Shown here one piece after another: positions 52,011 through 61,919 of a DNA stretch of 64,000 nucleotides (the first letter of the stretch is position 1; every line of letters starts with the position of its first letter). The translations under genes were made by a program, and so were the position numbers. The DNA comes from Chloroflexota bacterium (GTDB lineage: Bacteria; Chloroflexota; Limnocylindria; P2-11E): positions 1 to 64,000 of the forward strand of contig JACQAT010000009.1 of NCBI GenBank assembly GCA_016194865.1, read 5' to 3'. Under the pieces are notes generated by a model. It did no database searches. It saw only the letters and a list, made by a program, of their open reading frames with translations, and had not been told where the DNA came from.

Positions 52011-54734
52011 TTAGAAAGCGCTGAGCCTCACCATCGTCGACTTGAGGCCGAGGTAGCCGCGGAGGAATCCGTCCGCGGGGACCTCGACCGAGGCGTTGGT
52101 CCCGGTGAAGCGGATCGAGATCACGTGACCGACACCCGCGGGCACCTGGTTGGAGAGGTCCACGGAGGTCAGCGTCCCGATGTCCACCCCGCGATAGCCG
52201 GCGATCGCGTTGCGGATCTCGGGGCTCGTGTAGGTCGCGGTCCAGCTCGCTTGCCTGTTCGGTCCGGGCACGCTCACCAGAAGGTCCGCCGGATCGGCGA
52301 CCGCCGAGAGATAGGACGGGCTGCTCGCGCAGGTCGTGCCCGTCGCGTTCCAGCAGCCGTACGCGAGCGTGTAGCCGCCCGACGAGCTCGCGAAGTAGGC
52401 GCGCACCGGCTGGTTGTTGAAGGCGATGACGAGACCGGCGGTCGTGGTCACCGCGAGGTTGGTGATGTCGCTCTCGACGGGCCGGCCGTTGTTGAGCTGC
52501 ACGCCGCCGTAGCACTGGTCCGACTGATCGTCGGTGACGTCGTAGTCGGCGGCGGTACCGCGATACGAGGTGAACGCGTAGCTGCGCGCCGCGAGCGCCT
52601 GCGCGCGGTAGGCCTGGATGTGCCAGCCACCCGGCATCTCGAGCGGCACCACGCCGCGCACGTAGTCGTCGTAGTTGAGGAAGTTGATCGTCCGCAGCGC
52701 GCCGCCCGAGTTGGTGAAGCGGAAATTGCCGCGGTAGACGCCCTTCTCCTTGATGGTCGTCGCCACGGCCGGGTCGACGGGCACGGTCACCACCGGACCG
52801 GGACCCTCGTAGACCGTGGTCGGCGGATTCGTCGCCTGGTTGTACACACGCACGATGCCCGCGGTCGCGAAGAACTGGAACGTCACGGTCGCCGACGCGT
52901 TGGCGATCACCTTGTTGCCCTGGCCCTCGTCGAGGATGTTGTATCCACCATTGGAGACGACGTTCGCGAGGCTCCCGTTGAAGAACTGCGTGCCGCTGCA
53001 GTTGAAGCGACCCGCCGACGACGGCGCGGACAGCAGCACGCGGATACCGTTGCCGGGCGGCGAGAGCCGGCTCACGGTCGAGCCGCTGTAGTACTTCGCG
53101 ACGATCTGCTCGCCGCTGAGCGGCGGGCCGCTGGCGCCCGTGGCCCAGCCCTGCGCGCCCCACTGGCTCATGCCGACGCCGTGTCCGAAGCCCTTGCCGT
53201 AAAAGGTCACACCGGGCTGCACGCTGACGGGCTCCGTCTTGCGCGGGATGTTGAGCTGGCTGAACCAGGCGACGCCCTCCTGCACGAGATCCCACGACAC
53301 GGCGTAATCGCCGACGGTCGAGGGCAGCGTCACGTTGATGGGCACGGTCACGGTCTCGCCGGCCGCGATGTCGCGCGGCAGCACGCCGCGCCTGCCTTCC
53401 CAGGTCACGATCGTGCCCCCGGCACCGAGGATGTGGTACGAGAGCGCGATCGGAGTGGGGCCGCCCGCCACCAGCGTGCGCGGGCCGAAGTTCATCACGT
53501 CGACCGACAGCTGCAGCGTCGCGCCGATGGTCGCGAGCGCGGGCGTGGTCGTCGCGCCGTAGCCGGCCGAGAAGCCGCTGGTCACGGTGAGCGCGCTCGC
53601 CGCGGCGGGCACGCCGTAGCCGCTGAACCAGCTGACGCCCTCGCGCACCGCTTCGACGTTGAGGCTGTAGCCGCCGATCGTCGCGGGCGCGGTGAACGTC
53701 AGCGCCAGGGCCCGCGATTGACCGGGTGCGAGATCCGACCCGAGCGGCGTGCGTGTCCCATCCCACAGCACCGTCCGTCCGGCGCTGTCGAACAGGTGGT
53801 AGCCGATATTCACGCGATCGCCGCCGCTCGCGCTCCACGGGACGTTGCCGGTGTTCGTCACGGTGATCGCGAGCTGCTTCGTCTCGCCGATCACCGCGCT
53901 GCTGGTCGCGGGCACGTCGTAGCGGCCGGACCAGCGCGCGGCCTCGACCGTCGTCCGTAGACGCACGGGTGCGCCGCCGAGGAACTCGAACCAGTTCACG
54001 CCCTCGCGCACGAGATCGAACGTGAGCGTGACGCCGCCCTCCACGGGCTGCGGGGGCGCGGTCACGCGCGCGGTGATGACCGTGGTCGCGCCCGGCACGA
54101 CGTCGGCGGCGAGCGGCGTGCGCACGCCGTCCCACACCATCGTGTTGCCCTGCGCGTCGTGCCAGTGATAGCTGAGCGAGACCGGGTTCGGCGCGGCCGC
54201 GTTCCACGGCGCGAGCCCCATGTTCGTGGCCGGCACGTCGATCGAATAGCTGCCGCCGGCGACGAACGTGAAGATCGGCACGGACCCGAAGCGCACCGCG
54301 TACGCGGTCTGTGCCTGCACCGGATACGGCTGGCTCGCCTGAGGGAACCACGCGACGCCTTCCTTCACGAGATGGAAGCGCAGGCGGTAGCCGCCGCCCT
54401 TGTCCGGCGCGACCACGCTCGCGTTGATGAGCCGCGTCTCGCCGGGCGCCATCGGCGGGCCGAGCGGCGTGCGCCTGCCCTCCCACACGAGGATCCCGCC
54501 CTGGGCGTTCTCCCAGTGATAGGAGAGGTTGACCACGTTCGGGCCCGCCGAGAGCCAGGCCTCGTCGCCGATGTTCGTGATCGTGACCGGGATGCTCGTG
54601 GTGCTTCCGGCGCCGATCGTCGCGGGGACGGTCGCCTGGTAGGTCGCGGCCAGCGTGGCGTCGGGGCGTGCCAATGCCGGCGCCGCGGCGCCCAGCATCA
54701 AGAGGACAGCGAGCGCCAGGGTCAGCGAGCGCAC
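52011..54734 (-). CDS. SpoIID/LytB-domain protein with four Ig-like modules
   Basis: 907 residues from GTG 54734, preceded by GGGAAGGGG at 7-nt spacing. Signal peptide ends near APALARPD. Four NBR1-like Ig modules occupy about 30-500 (YHWHDAQGNTMVWDGVRTPL, REGVSWFSGYGV and similar). The SpoIID domain begins with FYGKGFGHGVGMSQWGAQG near 520, and the catalytic segment YDDYVRGVVPLEMPGGW with its Glu lies near 690. SpoIID enzymes cut glycan strands lacking stem peptides, or act beside amidases; the amidase gene is next in line. Sporulation genes are otherwise absent, so a growth role is likely. Confidence 0.86.
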   Translation of the reverse strand: MRSLTLALAVLLMLGAAAPALARPDATLAATYQATVPATIGAGSTTSIPVTITNIGDEAWLSAGPNVVNLSYHWENAQGGILVWEGRRTPLGPPMAPGETRLINASVVAPDKGGGYRLRFHLVKEGVAWFPQASQPYPVQAQTAYAVRFGSVPIFTFVAGGSYSIDVPATNMGLAPWNAAAPNPVSLSYHWHDAQGNTMVWDGVRTPLAADVVPGATTVITARVTAPPQPVEGGVTLTFDLVREGVNWFEFLGGAPVRLRTTVEAARWSGRYDVPATSSAVIGETKQLAITVTNTGNVPWSASGGDRVNIGYHLFDSAGRTVLWDGTRTPLGSDLAPGQSRALALTFTAPATIGGYSLNVEAVREGVSWFSGYGVPAAASALTVTSGFSAGYGATTTPALATIGATLQLSVDVMNFGPRTLVAGGPTPIALSYHILGAGGTIVTWEGRRGVLPRDIAAGETVTVPINVTLPSTVGDYAVSWDLVQEGVAWFSQLNIPRKTEPVSVQPGVTFYGKGFGHGVGMSQWGAQGWATGASGPPLSGEQIVAKYYSGSTVSRLSPPGNGIRVLLSAPSSAGRFNCSGTQFFNGSLANVVSNGGYNILDEGQGNKVIANASATVTFQFFATAGIVRVYNQATNPPTTVYEGPGPVVTVPVDPAVATTIKEKGVYRGNFRFTNSGGALRTINFLNYDDYVRGVVPLEMPGGWHIQAYRAQALAARSYAFTSYRGTAADYDVTDDQSDQCYGGVQLNNGRPVESDITNLAVTTTAGLVIAFNNQPVRAYFASSSGGYTLAYGCWNATGTTCASSPSYLSAVADPADLLVSVPGPNRQASWTATYTSPEIRNAIAGYRGVDIGTLTSVDLSNQVPAGVGHVISIRFTGTNASVEVPADGFLRGYLGLKSTMVRLSAF

Positions 54735-54804
54735 GAGCAAGCCCCTTCCCGATTCCTTAGACCATCGCCGAACAGATGTCGCCGTTCCATTCAAGGAACG
54801 CCGG

Positions 54805-57564
54805 TCACGGTATCAGCGTTACCGGTCGCGCCGGACCGACACCGAACCAGCGAAGCCCGTCGGCCACCACGTCGATGACGACCTGCGTCGCGCCGTCGGG
54901 CACGGGACCGAGCGACGCGCGGATCGTGACGCTCTCCGCGGGCGCGACCGGCGTCGCGATCAGAGTGCGCGGCCCGTCCCAGACGAGCACGTTGCCCGCG
55001 GCATCGAGCCAGTGCGCGGCGACGGCCACCGGCGCCGCACCCCCTGGCGTCCACGTGGCGCCGGACGCGTTCGTGATGGTGACGGTGGCGAATGGCGACG
55101 CGCGCGAGACCGTGAGCGGACCCGAGGAGAGGACCGCGCGAAAGTCCGCGGCGACGGAGAGCAGGCCGTCGCCCGGCGGGACCGCGAGCCCGGAGAACCA
55201 GGACACGCCTTCCTTCACGAGGTCGACCCGCACGCGATAGCCTCCCGCGATCAAAGGCGCGGCGACGAAGACCGTCGAGGTCACGGATGCGCCGGGCGCG
55301 ACGTCCGTCGCGAGGTCGGTGCGCTCGCCGTCCCAGAGCACGGTCGCCCCCGTGAAGTCGGAGAGGTGCGCGGCGATGTGGACCGGGTTCGGGCCCGCCG
55401 CGTTCCACGTCGCGATCCCATCGTTGCGGATCGTCACCGGAAGCGCGTAGCGGCCGCCCGGCAGCAGCGTCGGCGGCTGGCCGACGGTGTAGCTCGCCAC
55501 GAGGCCGCTGGAGACCAGGACCACGAGGTCCCGCGTCGGCACGCCGAGACCGGAGAACCACGACACTCCCTCCTGCACGAGGTCGATCCGCAGGGTGTAC
55601 GTGCCAGGCACGACCGGGGGTGTGACCGCGAGGCCCAGCACCGCGGTCGCGCCCGGGGCGACGTCGCTCGCGAGCGAGGTGCGCTCTCCCTCCCAGGTGA
55701 CGAGGGCGCCCGTCGCGCCCAGCCAGTGATACGAAAGGTGGACGGGCGTGGCGCCGTTCGCGATCCAGGTCGTCGTCCCGGTGTTCGCGAGCGTCACGGG
55801 CACCGTGGTACGCGTGCCGATCGTGAACGCCGGCCCGGCCCCGGTCAGCGTGTACGTGGCCGTCGTCGTCGCGGCGCCGCTGCCGACGGTCACCGGGACG
55901 TTGCCGGTGGCGACGCCCTTCGTCGCGAACGATGGTCCGTTGTCCTGCGCGAGGTCGAAGCGCAGGAGTCGAACCCCGCTCCCGGCGGGCACCGCGAGGA
56001 CGACCGGCAGCGTGACGCTCGCGCCCGCGGCCACGTCGTTCGGCAGCGCGATCTTCGCGCCGGTCGCGAGCACGTTGCCCGACAGGTCGAGCCACTGCGA
56101 CGTCAGGCGGATCGCGCTGGTGCCCGCGCTCGCCCAGGTGAAGGACGACGTGTTCGTGACCTTGACGCTCCCCGCCAGCGACCCGCCGGCCGTGGCCGTC
56201 GTGGGTATGGCGCTGACGTCGTAGATCGCGCCGTAGCTCACCGTGCTCGACGTCGCGGTCACCGCGCGGAACGCGTTCACGCGCCCCGCTCCGAATGCGC
56301 TGTCCGCCCCCGCGGTCCCGAGATCGTCCGCGGTCGCCTTGAGCCGGTCGGAGACCTGCTTGGCCGTGAGCGTCGGGTCGGCGCTCATCACGAGGGCGGC
56401 CGCGCCCGCGACGAACGGCGCTGCCTGCGAGGTGCCGGACAGCGCGCTGTAGCTCTGCGTCGCGCCATGCGTCGAGAGGTACGACGGGTACGTGGGGAGC
56501 GTGCTCACGATCTTGCGACCGGGCGCCGAGATGCCGACGTAGGACGCCTGCGTTGAGAAGAACGCGCGTGTGTCGTCGACATCCGTCGCGCCGACGGCGA
56601 GCACCTCCGGGTACGCGCCCGGGTAGCTCACCTCGTTGAGCGAGCCACAGGTGCCGCCGACCTGACCGCAGTTCCCCGCCGCCGCAACGACGAGCACGTT
56701 CTTGCCCGCGGCGTACACGACGGCGTTGCGCATGGTCGTGCTGTTGCTCGTCGAGCCGAGCGAGACATTGACGATGCGCGCGCCGTGATCGACCGCCCAG
56801 GTGATGCCCTGCGCGACATCGCCGGTCGAACCGCTGCCTTCACAGTCAAGCGTCTTCACCGGAAGGATCTTCACGCCGTACGCGACGCCCGCGATCCCGA
56901 TCCCGTTGTTGCCGGCGGCGCCGATGATCCCGGCCACGTGCGTGCCGTGTCCGTTGTCGTCGTTGGCGGCGGTACCGCAGCCGGTCGTCGGCGCCGCCAC
57001 GAAGCGCGCTCCGGAAAGCACCGCGCTCGCGAGCTCGGGATGCGTCGGATCGATCCCCGTGTCGATCGTGGCGACGATCACGCTCGGCGACCCACGAACG
57101 ACGTCCCACGCCTTGTCGACGAAGGCCTTGCGGATGCCCCACTGCCCGAGGCCCGTGTACGGGTCGTTCGCGTAGTAGGCGTCGTTCGGCGTCAGATCGA
57201 GATGCACGGTCGCGTCGAGCTCGGCCGAGCTGACCGCGGGATCCCGCGCGAGGTACGCGGCGACCGCGTCCCCGTCACCGAACGCATCGTTCGCGCCGCC
57301 GGGCAGAACGACACGGGTCACGCCGAGCGCGCCGATCGTCCCCTGGATGGCGCCGCCAACGGTGTGGAGCGCGCGCAGGACATCGTCGCGCGTCGCGTCA
57401 GGGGAGAAGCGGACGAGGAGCCGCATGCCCGCCGGGCCATCGAGCGGAGCGGCGAGCGTCGCCGGGTCGAACGGGCGCGCCACGGCGGCCGCGGCCGGGA
57501 GCGGCGCGAACAGTGCGGTGACGAGGATCGCGCACAGAGCTGCGCGGACGCTTGCGTGGAGCAC
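54805..57564 (-). CDS. Subtilisin-like S8 serine protease with Ig-like modules
   Basis: 919 residues from GTG 57564 (GGGAAG Shine-Dalgarno). After a signal peptide and an inhibitor-like propeptide (about 35-115), the S8 domain has Asp168 (TIDTGID), His206 (NGHGTHVAG), Asn in AAAGN and Ser379 (SGTSQAAPF). About four NBR1-like Ig modules follow (YHWLGATGALVTWEGERTSL, LVQEGVSWFSGLGV). It could process surface proteins or be a stress protease. It shares the modules of the next two genes, which argues that the three are a functional set. Confidence 0.9.
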   Translation of the reverse strand: MLHASVRAALCAILVTALFAPLPAAAAVARPFDPATLAAPLDGPAGMRLLVRFSPDATRDDVLRALHTVGGAIQGTIGALGVTRVVLPGGANDAFGDGDAVAAYLARDPAVSSAELDATVHLDLTPNDAYYANDPYTGLGQWGIRKAFVDKAWDVVRGSPSVIVATIDTGIDPTHPELASAVLSGARFVAAPTTGCGTAANDDNGHGTHVAGIIGAAGNNGIGIAGVAYGVKILPVKTLDCEGSGSTGDVAQGITWAVDHGARIVNVSLGSTSNSTTMRNAVVYAAGKNVLVVAAAGNCGQVGGTCGSLNEVSYPGAYPEVLAVGATDVDDTRAFFSTQASYVGISAPGRKIVSTLPTYPSYLSTHGATQSYSALSGTSQAAPFVAGAAALVMSADPTLTAKQVSDRLKATADDLGTAGADSAFGAGRVNAFRAVTATSSTVSYGAIYDVSAIPTTATAGGSLAGSVKVTNTSSFTWASAGTSAIRLTSQWLDLSGNVLATGAKIALPNDVAAGASVTLPVVLAVPAGSGVRLLRFDLAQDNGPSFATKGVATGNVPVTVGSGAATTTATYTLTGAGPAFTIGTRTTVPVTLANTGTTTWIANGATPVHLSYHWLGATGALVTWEGERTSLASDVAPGATAVLGLAVTPPVVPGTYTLRIDLVQEGVSWFSGLGVPTRDLVVLVSSGLVASYTVGQPPTLLPGGRYALPVTIRNDGIATWNAAGPNPVHIAAHLSDFTGATVLWDGERTDLATDVAPGASVTSTVFVAAPLIAGGYRVRVDLVKEGVSWFSGLAVPPGDGLLSVAADFRAVLSSGPLTVSRASPFATVTITNASGATWTPGGAAPVAVAAHWLDAAGNVLVWDGPRTLIATPVAPAESVTIRASLGPVPDGATQVVIDVVADGLRWFGVGPARPVTLIP

Positions 57565-57676
57565 CCTTCTCTTCCCGTTCAGGCTACGCGGATGAGCCGC
57601 TGTGGTCTCTAGCCAGAACGGGTGGACCTGTCCGCGGTTACGACTTCGTCGCGAAGCGAGCAAGTCGGCCCGAGGG

Positions 57677-58522
57677 CTACGACGTTGTCTTCACCACGAG
57701 GACCCGCTCGAGCTTGCGCAGGTCGACCGCTGGAAGCAGCACGGCCCGCTGGTATGCCGCGTTCTCGGCGCGGCCCACCTCCACGACGCGCCCCAGCAGC
57801 AGCCCCTGCGGATACAGCGAGCGCACCTCGTTGCCGGCCCCGAGTCCGGCGGTGACGACGAGGTCCCCCGTCTTCACGGGGTCGCTCTGGAGGATCCAGT
57901 CCATGACGAGAGTGTCGCCGAACTGCCCGCGCACGATGCCCGTCGCGCGTGAGCCCTGCACCAGCGCCGACACGATCGACGCGGAATCTGTGACGAGCAG
58001 CACTTTCGAGTAGTCGCTCCCGGCATCGGTCACGCGGCCGACGACGCCCTGCTCGGACAGCACGATGTCGCCGACCGAGACACCGCTGTCGGTGCCGCTC
58101 GCGATCACCAGCCGGCGAAGCACGCCGCTCGGGTCGCGCGCGATGACGGAGCTCGGGATCGTCGCGTACGGCAGCGTCCGGGCGGTCGCGTCGAGCTTCG
58201 CGCTCTGCTGCGCGGCCACCGACTGCTCGCGCAGGCGGACGTTCTCGAGCGTGAGGCGGTCGTTGTCCTCGCGCAGGCGCGCGTTGTCCGCGCGCAGACG
58301 CTCGATCTCGCCGATGGTCGTGAAGAATCGATCGAGCGTTCCACCGGCGTCGGCGATCATGCGCTGCACCGGCACAAGCGCCGCGGTTCCCGATGAAGAC
58401 GACGCGCGCACCGGATCCGAGTTGCGGAGCGCGAGCAGCAAGAGCGAGATCGCCAGCAGCAGCACGAACGGCCGGAGGGTGCTGGGCCGCGCCTTCGTGC
58501 GACCGCGGCCGAGCGCGCTCAT
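57677..58522 (-). CDS. mreC: Rod shape-determining protein MreC
   Basis: 281 residues. One N-terminal membrane helix (about 17-34) is followed by a coiled coil with heptad-like RLRADNARLREDNDRL (about 75-105), then the paired beta barrels (SGTDSGVSVGDIVLSEQGVV, GLGAGNEVRSLYPQG). It links MreB filaments to the wall synthases outside. The ATG at 58522 is 7 nt after the MreB stop. The usual partner mreD does not follow; the next gene is a protease after 112 bp. Confidence 0.9.
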   Translation of the reverse strand: MSALGRGRTKARPSTLRPFVLLLAISLLLLALRNSDPVRASSSSGTAALVPVQRMIADAGGTLDRFFTTIGEIERLRADNARLREDNDRLTLENVRLREQSVAAQQSAKLDATARTLPYATIPSSVIARDPSGVLRRLVIASGTDSGVSVGDIVLSEQGVVGRVTDAGSDYSKVLLVTDSASIVSALVQGSRATGIVRGQFGDTLVMDWILQSDPVKTGDLVVTAGLGAGNEVRSLYPQGLLLGRVVEVGRAENAAYQRAVLLPAVDLRKLERVLVVKTTS

Positions 58523-58529
58523 CTCGTGC

Positions 58530-59579
58530 TCATCTCGGCGCCACGGTGTAGGTCTCGGTGACGAGGCTGCGCTCGTATTTCTCGAGCTCCTCGAGCACGC
58601 GGCCCGTTCCGCGCGCGACGCAGGTGAGCGGGTCGTCCGCGATGTGGACGGCCATCTGCGTCGCCTCGCTGATCCGCGTGTCGAGCCCGCGCAGCAGCGC
58701 CCCGCCGCCCGCGAGGTAGATGCCCTGGTCCATGACGTCGGCGACGAGCTCGGGCGGCGTCTCCTCGATCGTGTCCTTCACCGCGTCGACGATCTGCTGG
58801 ACCGAGGGATTGATGGCCTCGCGGATCTGCGCGCTCGTGACCTCGATCGATCGCGGAAGGCCGGTGAGCAGATCGCGCCCTCGGAAGAACGTCGTGACCT
58901 CCTCGTCGAGCGGATACGCGGAGCCGACCGCGATCTTGATGTCCTCCGCGGTGCGCTCGCCCATCAGCAGGTTGAACTCACGGCGCGCGTACGAAACGAT
59001 GTCCTGATCCATCTCGTCGCCGCCGATGCGGATCGAGCGCGCGATGACGATGCCGCCGAGCGAGGTCACCGCGACCTCGGTGGTGCCGCCGCCGATGTCG
59101 ACGATCATCGAGCCAGATGGCTCGTTGACCGGAAGACCGGCGCCGATCGCCGCGGCCATCGGCTCCTCGACCAGGCGCGCCCAGCGCGCGCCCGCGGAGA
59201 TCGCGGCGTCCTGGACGGCGCGCTTCTCGACCTCGGTCACGCCGGACGGGATGCCGATGATCACGCGCGGCCGCGCGAAGAGCGCGACGCCGCGATGCAC
59301 CTTGTGGATGAAGTGGCGGATCATCAGCTCGGTCATGTCGAAGTCGCTGATCACGCCGTCCTTCAACGGACGGATCGCGACGATGGACGCGGGGGTGCGG
59401 CCGACCATGCGCTTCGCCTCGGCGCCGACCGCGAGGATGTTCCCGTTCCGCAGGTCCTTCGCGACGACGGACGGCTCGCTGATGACGATGCCGCGGCCGC
59501 GCACGTGAACGAGGGTGTTGGCGGTCCCGAGATCGATGCCGATGTCGCGCGAGAACAGACCGAGAAGCTCGTCGAGCAC
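58530..59579 (-). CDS. mreB: Rod shape-determining protein MreB
   Basis: 349 residues, the actin-like cytoskeletal ATPase. N-terminal GIDLGTANTLVHVRGRG is the phosphate-1 loop; VDIGGGTTEVAVTSLGG near 160 is phosphate-2, and LAGGGALLRGLD near 290 is the adenosine motif. Length and order match well-known MreB proteins. It directs elongation and rod shape. Upstream is a hairpin at 59597-59625, possibly part of its leader. Confidence 0.95.
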   Translation of the reverse strand: MLDELLGLFSRDIGIDLGTANTLVHVRGRGIVISEPSVVAKDLRNGNILAVGAEAKRMVGRTPASIVAIRPLKDGVISDFDMTELMIRHFIHKVHRGVALFARPRVIIGIPSGVTEVEKRAVQDAAISAGARWARLVEEPMAAAIGAGLPVNEPSGSMIVDIGGGTTEVAVTSLGGIVIARSIRIGGDEMDQDIVSYARREFNLLMGERTAEDIKIAVGSAYPLDEEVTTFFRGRDLLTGLPRSIEVTSAQIREAINPSVQQIVDAVKDTIEETPPELVADVMDQGIYLAGGGALLRGLDTRISEATQMAVHIADDPLTCVARGTGRVLEELEKYERSLVTETYTVAPR

Positions 59580-59596
59580 TACGGGGAACGATAGGT

Positions 59597-59625
59597 GTCA
59601 CAGCATCGCTTCGCGATGCCGTGAC
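59597..59625 (-). promoter_or_regulatory. Hairpin between NlpC/P60 and mreB
   Basis: GTCAC and GCATCGC pair with GCGATGC and GTGAC around a three-base loop, with one A/C mismatch. On the minus strand no T-run follows, so it is more likely a weak terminator of the NlpC/P60 gene or an mreB leader structure. Confidence 0.4.
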
Positions 59626-59670
59626 CGTCCTGCTCCTTCGCCTGCGGCTCCGTAGCAGCCGCGGAGCGGG

Positions 59671-61155
59671 TCAGCGGCCTTCTGTCGGTCGTGGGACGAA
59701 GGTGGTCGGCTGCGGCTTCGGCAGCGGAGGAAGCGGTCCGGTGAACCCCGGAGTGCGGCCCGGCGGCAGCACCGTCCCCGTCGGCGAGGGACGAGGCGTC
59801 GGGGTGACCCCGGGCGCGAAGTAGGGCGTCTGCGGCCGGGGGGTGACGATCCGCTGCGTCGGCCGCGGGGTCGAAGGCCGTGGCGTGAACGGGCGCGGCG
59901 TGTAGTTCTGCCGAGGCCTCGGTGTCTCGCCCGGACGGCCGCCCTCGCGGGGCTGCGACGGCACGAACCCGCGGTCCGGGATGGGCGACGAGAGGGGCGC
60001 GGGGACGACGGCGGCGGAGCCGGCGCCGGAGAGGCCCGCCAGCCGGATCGGCTGGTACCGCGCGTCGTACGCGACGACGCGATGGACCGAGCGCGGCGGG
60101 GTCTCCTCGTACACCCAGACCAGGCTGTGGGCCTCGTTCGCCCAGGCCTCGAAGATCCGGATGTGACCGAAGCCCTCGGGGTCGCGGCCGATGGTGAGGT
60201 CCATCGCGTCCCCGGCGCGGAGGTCTTCCTTATCGACGCTCGCGGCGACCTGCCAGATCGAGTCGGTGGTGTAGCGGTCGACGCCCCAGGCGCGGCTCAC
60301 GTAGGCCGAGCAATCCATGCCGTACGAGGTCGAGTTCCCGCCCCAGACGTAGGTCAGACCGAGCATCTGCGCGGCGCGCGAGAGGATCGTCGCGCGGACC
60401 TCGAGAGAGCGGTCCTTCGATGCCTCGGGCGCGGGCGCCGGGACGACGACGGGCGGTGGTGGCGGGGGCGGCGGCACGGCGGCGGGGGCGCTCGGGCCGT
60501 TCTGGTCCGCGCGCAGCGACGCGAGCGCGATCGCGATCGCCGGCGCGAGCTGCGCCCAGTCATGCTCGATCGAGTAGGCACGCACGACGAGGCGGCGCTC
60601 CGTGTCACGAGCGACGAAGTACCGGGTCAGGGTGTGCATGCCCTCGTAGGTCCCCTCGTCGTCGACGGAGAGGAAGCCCGGGACGGACGCGATCGCGCCC
60701 TTCTCCGCCTGCCAGTCGATCTCAAGTGTCGAGAGCGCGCTCTCTTCCCGGACGACGCCGACCGAGATGATCGCGCCGGCGTCGAGGACGAGGCCGCTGG
60801 TGAGGGGCAGCGGCTGCGCGTACAGGCTGGGGTCGCCCATCCTCAGCTGGAAGCGGACGACCTCGAGCACCGGGTCCATGGGATCGGGGTTGAGCGCGGT
60901 GTCGGGTCCGAGTCGCCAGCCGATCGGCGGCGTGATGGACACCTTCGCGATGGGATCGATGAACGGCACCGCGGCCGGGCGGAGGGGGTCGGGCAGGTCG
61001 TTCGTCGCGACCCGGTAGCGGATGGGGGCGGCGACGGGCGCCGTGCCGGCGGTTGGCTGGGCCGCGGTGACGCTCGTCACAGGGAGCAGGACGACCGCGA
61101 GCGCCGCGACCACGATCAGGCCACGACGGAGCTCGGCGCGCAGATGCATCCCCAC
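59671..61155 (-). CDS. Secreted NlpC/P60 peptidase with proline-rich tail
   Basis: 494 residues. Signal peptide ends near VTAAQP. Residues 40-235 are unassigned. A Pro-rich linker leads to the NlpC/P60 domain with Cys282 (YGMDCSAYVS) and His331 (GFGHIRIF), the catalytic pair that cleaves stem-peptide bonds. The last 110 residues are TPRP repeats and other Pro/Thr-rich sequence, likely spanning the wall. It lies just before mreB, so may act in elongation. Confidence 0.85.
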   Translation of the reverse strand: MGMHLRAELRRGLIVVAALAVVLLPVTSVTAAQPTAGTAPVAAPIRYRVATNDLPDPLRPAAVPFIDPIAKVSITPPIGWRLGPDTALNPDPMDPVLEVVRFQLRMGDPSLYAQPLPLTSGLVLDAGAIISVGVVREESALSTLEIDWQAEKGAIASVPGFLSVDDEGTYEGMHTLTRYFVARDTERRLVVRAYSIEHDWAQLAPAIAIALASLRADQNGPSAPAAVPPPPPPPPVVVPAPAPEASKDRSLEVRATILSRAAQMLGLTYVWGGNSTSYGMDCSAYVSRAWGVDRYTTDSIWQVAASVDKEDLRAGDAMDLTIGRDPEGFGHIRIFEAWANEAHSLVWVYEETPPRSVHRVVAYDARYQPIRLAGLSGAGSAAVVPAPLSSPIPDRGFVPSQPREGGRPGETPRPRQNYTPRPFTPRPSTPRPTQRIVTPRPQTPYFAPGVTPTPRPSPTGTVLPPGRTPGFTGPLPPLPKPQPTTFVPRPTEGR

Positions 61156-61220
61156 CTGTGAGCCGAACGCCCCGCCAAGCGAGCCGTTACGCCCCCGTCA
61201 CATGGTCACGTGGCTACCGG

Positions 61221-61886
61221 TCACCCGCCGAGCTGGCCCCGGCGCTTCAGGCTCACCCAGCGACCGCCCGCCCCGATCACGAGATGGTCCACGACCGGGA
61301 TACCGAGAAGCCGGCCGGCTGCCACCGCCTCGCGGGTCGTGCGGACGTCGTCCGCGGAGGGCTCGGGGTCGCCCGATGGGTGGTTGTGGGCCAGCAGCAC
61401 GCCGGCCGCGTTGCGCCGGACGGCCTCGCTGAAGAGCTCGCCGATACGCACCGAGGTCCCCGAGACGTTCCCGCGGTAGAGGCCGGTCACCGCGATGAGC
61501 CGCTGCTTTCGATCGAGCAGCGCGACGACCACCGCCTCGCGCTCGAGATGCGCGAGCCGAGGCGCGAGCGCACGCGCGGCGGCCTCGGGCGTGTCGAGCG
61601 GCTCGGCGTCGGCATCGGCCGACACCATGCGGCGCCCGAGCTCGGCGGCGGCGAGGACGCGCGCGCGGGTCGCGGGCCCCAGTGCCGCGAGCTGCGAGCC
61701 GTCCGCGCGACCGAGCGCGCGCAGGCCACCGAGCGAGACGAGGAGGTCGTGCGCCATGCGGCGCGCGTCGCGGCCCGGGCGGCCGCTCGCGATCAGCAGC
61801 GCGAGGAGCTCGTCGTCGGCGAGGCTGGCGGCGCCGTCGCGGAGCAAGCGCTCACGCGGTCTGGTCGACGCGGGCCACTCGCGGAT
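61221..61886 (-). CDS. radC: RadC-like JAB/MPN+ domain protein, non-standard start
   Basis: The C-terminal JAB domain (about 100-215) has VLLAHNHPSGDPEPS, the HxH...D metal site. The first canonical start is TTG 61847, but the frame continues upstream through RPRERLLRDGA and IREWPA, the conserved RadC N-terminus (UPF0758). There are no ATG/GTG/TTG codons there back to the upstream TAG at 61920-61922; ATC 61886 or ATA 61895 are the only near-cognates. Length would be 221 residues. RadC's role in repair is doubtful in general; several JAB proteins are metalloproteases. Confidence 0.8.
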   Translation of the reverse strand: MREWPASTRPRERLLRDGAASLADDELLALLIASGRPGRDARRMAHDLLVSLGGLRALGRADGSQLAALGPATRARVLAAAELGRRMVSADADAEPLDTPEAAARALAPRLAHLEREAVVVALLDRKQRLIAVTGLYRGNVSGTSVRIGELFSEAVRRNAAGVLLAHNHPSGDPEPSADDVRTTREAVAAGRLLGIPVVDHLVIGAGGRWVSLKRRGQLGG

Positions 61887-61919
61887 CGCCGGTATGCCTT
61901 CGTGATCGGCGCGCGCTTG

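Noticed and set aside
48360-53960. Very long open frame on the plus strand across the amidase and SpoIID genes
   Set aside because: Composition is Arg/Ala/Asp-rich with no domain, and it is antisense to two clear enzymes with signal peptides and catalytic motifs; it reflects high GC at the third codon position.
59597-59625. Rho-independent terminator after the NlpC/P60 gene
   Set aside because: The stem is good but no T-run follows in the minus direction; kept only as a hairpin.
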